This document shows positions 13,265-15,749 of a stretch of 15,749 bases of DNA, piece by piece (within the stretch, counting starts at the first letter, position 1; each line of letters begins with the position of its first letter). The stretch is from an uncultured Candidatus Altimarinota bacterium (lineage in GTDB: Bacteria > Patescibacteriota > Gracilibacteria > UBA4473). The position numbers and the translations under genes were made by a program. The stretch lies in the NCBI GenBank assembly GCA_938021445.1, contig CALIGR010000160.1, positions 1 to 15,749 on the forward strand, in the 5' to 3' direction. A model generated the notes under the pieces. That model worked only from the letters and a program-made list of their open reading frames with translations. It searched no databases and was not told the DNA's origin.

Positions 13265-15330
13265 AACCAAACCTCACCACGACTCATAGCGGTTTTTAGA
13301 TTTGGGTAGTTCGTGAGTTCTAAATCTTCAGACAATATTTTTTGAGCCCAATCCCTCGCCGTTTGCATAAGTTCAACGTCCCCCAGATCTGCACACTTCA
13401 GGTCAGGCAGGCCGCTTTGTCTTAAACCGTAAACTTCTCCAGCCCCGCGGAGTTTAAGGTCTACTTCTGAAAGATAAAAACCATCATTACTTTCTACCAT
13501 AGCACTGAGTCTGGCTTTGTTCTTATCATCCGGTTTTCCAACCTTGAGAAAACAATAGCTCTGCATATCGTTTCGTCCGATGCGCCCTCGAAACTGATGT
13601 AACTGGGCCAAACCAAACCGCTCTGAGTTTTCAATAACCATTACAGTCGAGTTCGGTATATCAACGCCTACCTCTATGACTGAGGTGGAAACTAAAACAT
13701 CAAACTCATGGTTTTTAAACCGGTTCATCACTTCTTCTTTTTCTTTCGGTCTCATCTTCCCATGTAGAAAGTCAACTCTATGATTTGGAAAAAGATCCAG
13801 CTTCACATGCTCAAAAGTATCTTTGACGTTTTTCGCTTCGATTTTATCTGACTCATCAACCAGCGGACAAACCCAAAACACCTGCCGACCCTTCTTGATC
13901 TGATCTTCTATAAACCGATAGCAAAGCGTCTCAGTCTTCGGGTCCGCAATAACTCGAGTGATAATATCTTTCCGTCCAGCTGGTTTCTCTCGAATGATAG
14001 ATAAATCCTGGTCTCCATAGATTGTCAACGCTAGTGACCGGGGGATAGGCGTCGCCGTCATCGAAAGTGTATGTGATTGCGCTTCAGATAAAAACGCTCG
14101 CTGCTTCACACCAAAACGATGCTGCTCATCTATGATTGCAAAACCAAGATTTTTAAACACCGTCGTTTCGGTTAGGATAGCATGAGTCCCGATAATAAAC
14201 TTTATAGCACCCGTCCTAAGTTTTTCTCTGGTTTCTTTTTTCTGCTTCTCTGTCATAGAACCGGTCAAAAGAGCTATATCACTACTGGATTTTTCTCCAA
14301 AAAGATCGGCGGTCCCTTCACTCTGCCAGTCATCAAAGAGTCCCAAAAATTTCATCGCACTCTCATAATGCTGCGCCGCTAGGATCTCTGTAGGGGCCAA
14401 GAGCGCTCCTTGGTATCCCTGCCTCATAGCCTGAAGCACTCCCAGAAGCCCGACAATCGTTTTTCCGCTCCCTACGTCCCCTTGGAGGAGTCTGTGCATT
14501 GGGCGATCCTTCCCGCAGTCCTCAAGGACATCTAAGAGTGATTTCTTCTGATGCGTCGTCAGTTCAAACGGTAGTTTTTTAAGATCTTCTTTCACGGCTT
14601 CTGGACTGAAACTGATTGGGTAAGGGTTCTCGTGCTGCTTTTCCCGCTCAAGTTTTGCCTGGATAACTCGCGACTGAATCAAAAAAATCTCTTCAAACCC
14701 AAGTCGTCTTCGGGCTTCTTTCCACTCTTCCGGGGAATCCGGAAAATGAATTTTTTTTATAGCGGCTGATTTAGACATCAGACCTTCAGCCAAAACGACC
14801 TTTTCTGGTAGCACTTCTTTAAATTCAGAAGTAAATCGGAGCAAAGGGTGCACCTTTTCTCTTAACCACTTAGACGTAATTGGCGGCGATTCTGGATAAA
14901 TTGGACGAATGCCTCCTACATGAATCCCGGCTTCTTTGTGGATTTCAGGGTTTATGATCTGCAATTTACCGTACTTTCTTTCTACTTTCCCCACCAAAAA
15001 TAAATCGCGAGGCAGTGAGATGTTTTTAAGCGCATACGGCATTTGAAACCAAATAACGTCTAATACCGTTCCATCAGCAAGCTCAAACGAGCCCTTTCCC
15101 AATTTTTTCCCATGACGAGTCTTTTGAGCTGTAAAGTTTAGAAGCACACCCCCTAGGGTGTTTTTTTGATCTAGAACTATTTCATGCATCCCAGCATTAA
15201 TCTCGGTTGATTCGAGTGCCCGAGGAAAAAACTCCAACAAATCTTGTACCGAAAATACGCTTAACTTATCCAGTTTTTTAAGATGGTTTTTGGTTGTTTT
15301 AATAACTTCACTACACTTGAAATTGAGCAT
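13261..15330 (-). CDS. recG: ATP-dependent DNA helicase RecG
   Basis: A 689-residue superfamily 2 helicase that reverses stalled replication forks and branch-migrates Holliday junctions. The N-terminal wedge/OB region (about 1-160) includes GSFELADGTVLDVIWF, then a linker with the RRRLGFEEIF segment. The helicase core has the Q-motif-like LTTHQKK (258-263), Walker A GDVGSGKT (284-291), LLAPTEILAAQH, GTHAIL, Walker B DEQH (401-404, DEQHRFG being a RecG/Mfd hallmark) and TATPIPRS (425-432). The second RecA domain has VSTSVIEVGVDIPNS and QFRGRIGRNDMQSYC. The C-terminal end has LRGAGEVYGLRQSGLPDLK. Everything needed is present. It is convergent with ftsK, sharing a TTAA at the two stops, and divergent from the right-edge pilin-like gene. 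The -10 box TATAGT is 11 bases before the ATG. No Shine-Dalgarno sequence is present. Confidence 0.97.
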   Translation of the reverse strand: MLNFKCSEVIKTTKNHLKKLDKLSVFSVQDLLEFFPRALESTEINAGMHEIVLDQKNTLGGVLLNFTAQKTRHGKKLGKGSFELADGTVLDVIWFQMPYALKNISLPRDLFLVGKVERKYGKLQIINPEIHKEAGIHVGGIRPIYPESPPITSKWLREKVHPLLRFTSEFKEVLPEKVVLAEGLMSKSAAIKKIHFPDSPEEWKEARRRLGFEEIFLIQSRVIQAKLEREKQHENPYPISFSPEAVKEDLKKLPFELTTHQKKSLLDVLEDCGKDRPMHRLLQGDVGSGKTIVGLLGVLQAMRQGYQGALLAPTEILAAQHYESAMKFLGLFDDWQSEGTADLFGEKSSSDIALLTGSMTEKQKKETREKLRTGAIKFIIGTHAILTETTVFKNLGFAIIDEQHRFGVKQRAFLSEAQSHTLSMTATPIPRSLALTIYGDQDLSIIREKPAGRKDIITRVIADPKTETLCYRFIEDQIKKGRQVFWVCPLVDESDKIEAKNVKDTFEHVKLDLFPNHRVDFLHGKMRPKEKEEVMNRFKNHEFDVLVSTSVIEVGVDIPNSTVMVIENSERFGLAQLHQFRGRIGRNDMQSYCFLKVGKPDDKNKARLSAMVESNDGFYLSEVDLKLRGAGEVYGLRQSGLPDLKCADLGDVELMQTARDWAQKILSEDLELTNYPNLKTAMSRGEVWF

Positions 15331-15341
15331 TTTGGAGGAAA

Positions 15342-15347
15342 ACTATA
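15342..15347 (-). promoter_or_regulatory. Probable -10 box of recG
   Basis: TATAGT on the minus strand ends 11 bases before the recG ATG, so the leader would be only about five bases. No good -35 box lies at 16-18 bases; a TTGCCA (minus, 15362-15357) matches the -35 consensus but is only nine bases away. Confidence 0.35.
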
Positions 15348-15367
15348 AAAAAAGTTTGGCAAAACGG

Positions 15368-15396
15368 TTGTTTTCTGGACAATTTTAAACTATAAT
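15368..15396 (+). promoter_or_regulatory. Promoter of the right-edge pilin-like gene
   Basis: TTGTTT (15368-15373), 17 bases, then a perfect TATAAT (15391-15396). The leader to ATG 15448 would be about 45 bases, the longest in the window. It contains two copies of AAATTTAAT (15404-15412 and 15429-15437). Bases 15390-15403 are identical to the minus-strand pilT promoter. Confidence 0.6.
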
Positions 15397-15447
15397 ACTC
15401 TGAAAATTTAATTTTTCTTACTTCGTTTAAATTTAATCCAAAAACAA

Positions 15448-15749
15448 ATGAAAAAATTCATCGCCCCCCTCTTCGGACTTATTTTGGCTTTCGGTATCAT
15501 GGGAACTGGAACTGAAATGGCTTACGGTCAAGCTATCGGTACTATTATTGATGCCAACGACCGACCTGTAGCGCTTGGTAACGACTCTTTCGCTGGAAGT
15601 GCTCGTGAAGCCATCAAGACTTACATCAACTTCGCTCTTATCTTCCTTGGAATTCTTGCCGTAGCTTTCATTATCTACGCTGGTTTCCTATACGTTACGT
15701 CTCAAGGAGACGACGGAGCTGTCGAAAAAGCGAAAAAAATTCTTATCTA
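15448..15749 (+). CDS. T4SS-pilin (VirB2/TrbC) type membrane protein, fourth paralog (3' end outside window)
   Basis: An open frame of 100 codons plus two bases reaches the right edge without a stop. The signal peptide is MKKFIAPLFGLILAFGIMG and onward, with cleavage probably after AYG (27). A short exported segment (QAIGTIIDANDRP and onward) is followed by an amphipathic start SAREAIKTYIN and TM1 at about 59-83, ending FIIYAGFLYVTSQGDDG. The basic loop VEKAKKI leads into what should be TM2, cut off here. The turn and KAKK loop line up with those of the three proteins at 8399-10229 (IIGG, IYAG, INAG and IYAG in turn, followed by a Gly/Asp turn and Lys-rich loop). It has its own promoter and a clear leader, suggesting higher or separate expression, as expected for a major subunit. 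No Shine-Dalgarno sequence is present. Further paralogs may follow outside the window. Confidence 0.75.
   Translation, partial: MKKFIAPLFGLILAFGIMGTGTEMAYGQAIGTIIDANDRPVALGNDSFAGSAREAIKTYINFALIFLGILAVAFIIYAGFLYVTSQGDDGAVEKAKKILI

Noticed and set aside
1..15749. Mobile element, CRISPR array, tRNA or rRNA
   Set aside because: No transposase, integrase, terminal inverted repeats, regularly spaced repeats, cloverleaf or rRNA-like conserved blocks were seen; intergenic gaps are all short.

Overview
The window looks like chromosomal DNA of a Candidate Phyla Radiation bacterium (Patescibacteria), possibly a Peregrinibacteria-like lineage. The reasons are the CPR-style PrgI plus TraC-like gene pair, several small two-helix proteins of the T4SS-pilin (VirB2/TrbC-like) type, tight gene packing, and a near absence of Shine-Dalgarno sequences. 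The standard bacterial code applies: TGA ends the nitroreductase gene and no long gene has an in-frame TGA. That argues against the Gracilibacteria/Absconditabacteria type of recoding. The taxonomic guess is an inference from gene content only.

Layout. Bases 1-755 (minus): 5' part of a TraC-like gene behind prgI, both belonging to a type IV secretion-like apparatus. 856-2154 (plus): glutamate dehydrogenase with an unusual duplicated cysteine motif. 2244-4355: infB (translation initiation factor IF-2). 4391-7250: an envelope pair, a polyprenyl-phosphate sugar transferase and a LytR-CpsA-Psr ligase. 7245-8306 (minus): pilT, overlapping the LCP gene tail to tail and divergent from 8399-10229 (plus), a tight operon of three exported pilin-like membrane proteins. 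The third of these carries a cysteine-rich, probably peptidoglycan-binding, C-terminal domain. 10256-10891: nitroreductase. 10925-13264: ftsK. 13261-15330 (minus): recG, sharing its stop region with ftsK. 15448 to the end: a fourth pilin-like gene, cut by the window edge.

How it fits together. There are housekeeping genes (infB, ftsK, recG, gdhA), envelope polymer genes (sugar transferase, LCP), and dispersed parts of a surface or secretion machine (TraC-like, PrgI, four pilin-like paralogs, PilT). The pilT promoter and the promoter of the right-edge pilin-like gene share a 14-base stretch from the -10 region through the probable transcription start. The pilT/pilin intergenic region also holds two symmetric elements.

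Several promoters place the -10 box so close to the start codon (prgI, nitroreductase, ftsK, recG) that the mRNAs should be leaderless or nearly so. No intergenic stretch exceeds about 120 bases. I see no tRNA, rRNA, CRISPR array, insertion sequence or convincing intrinsic terminator.
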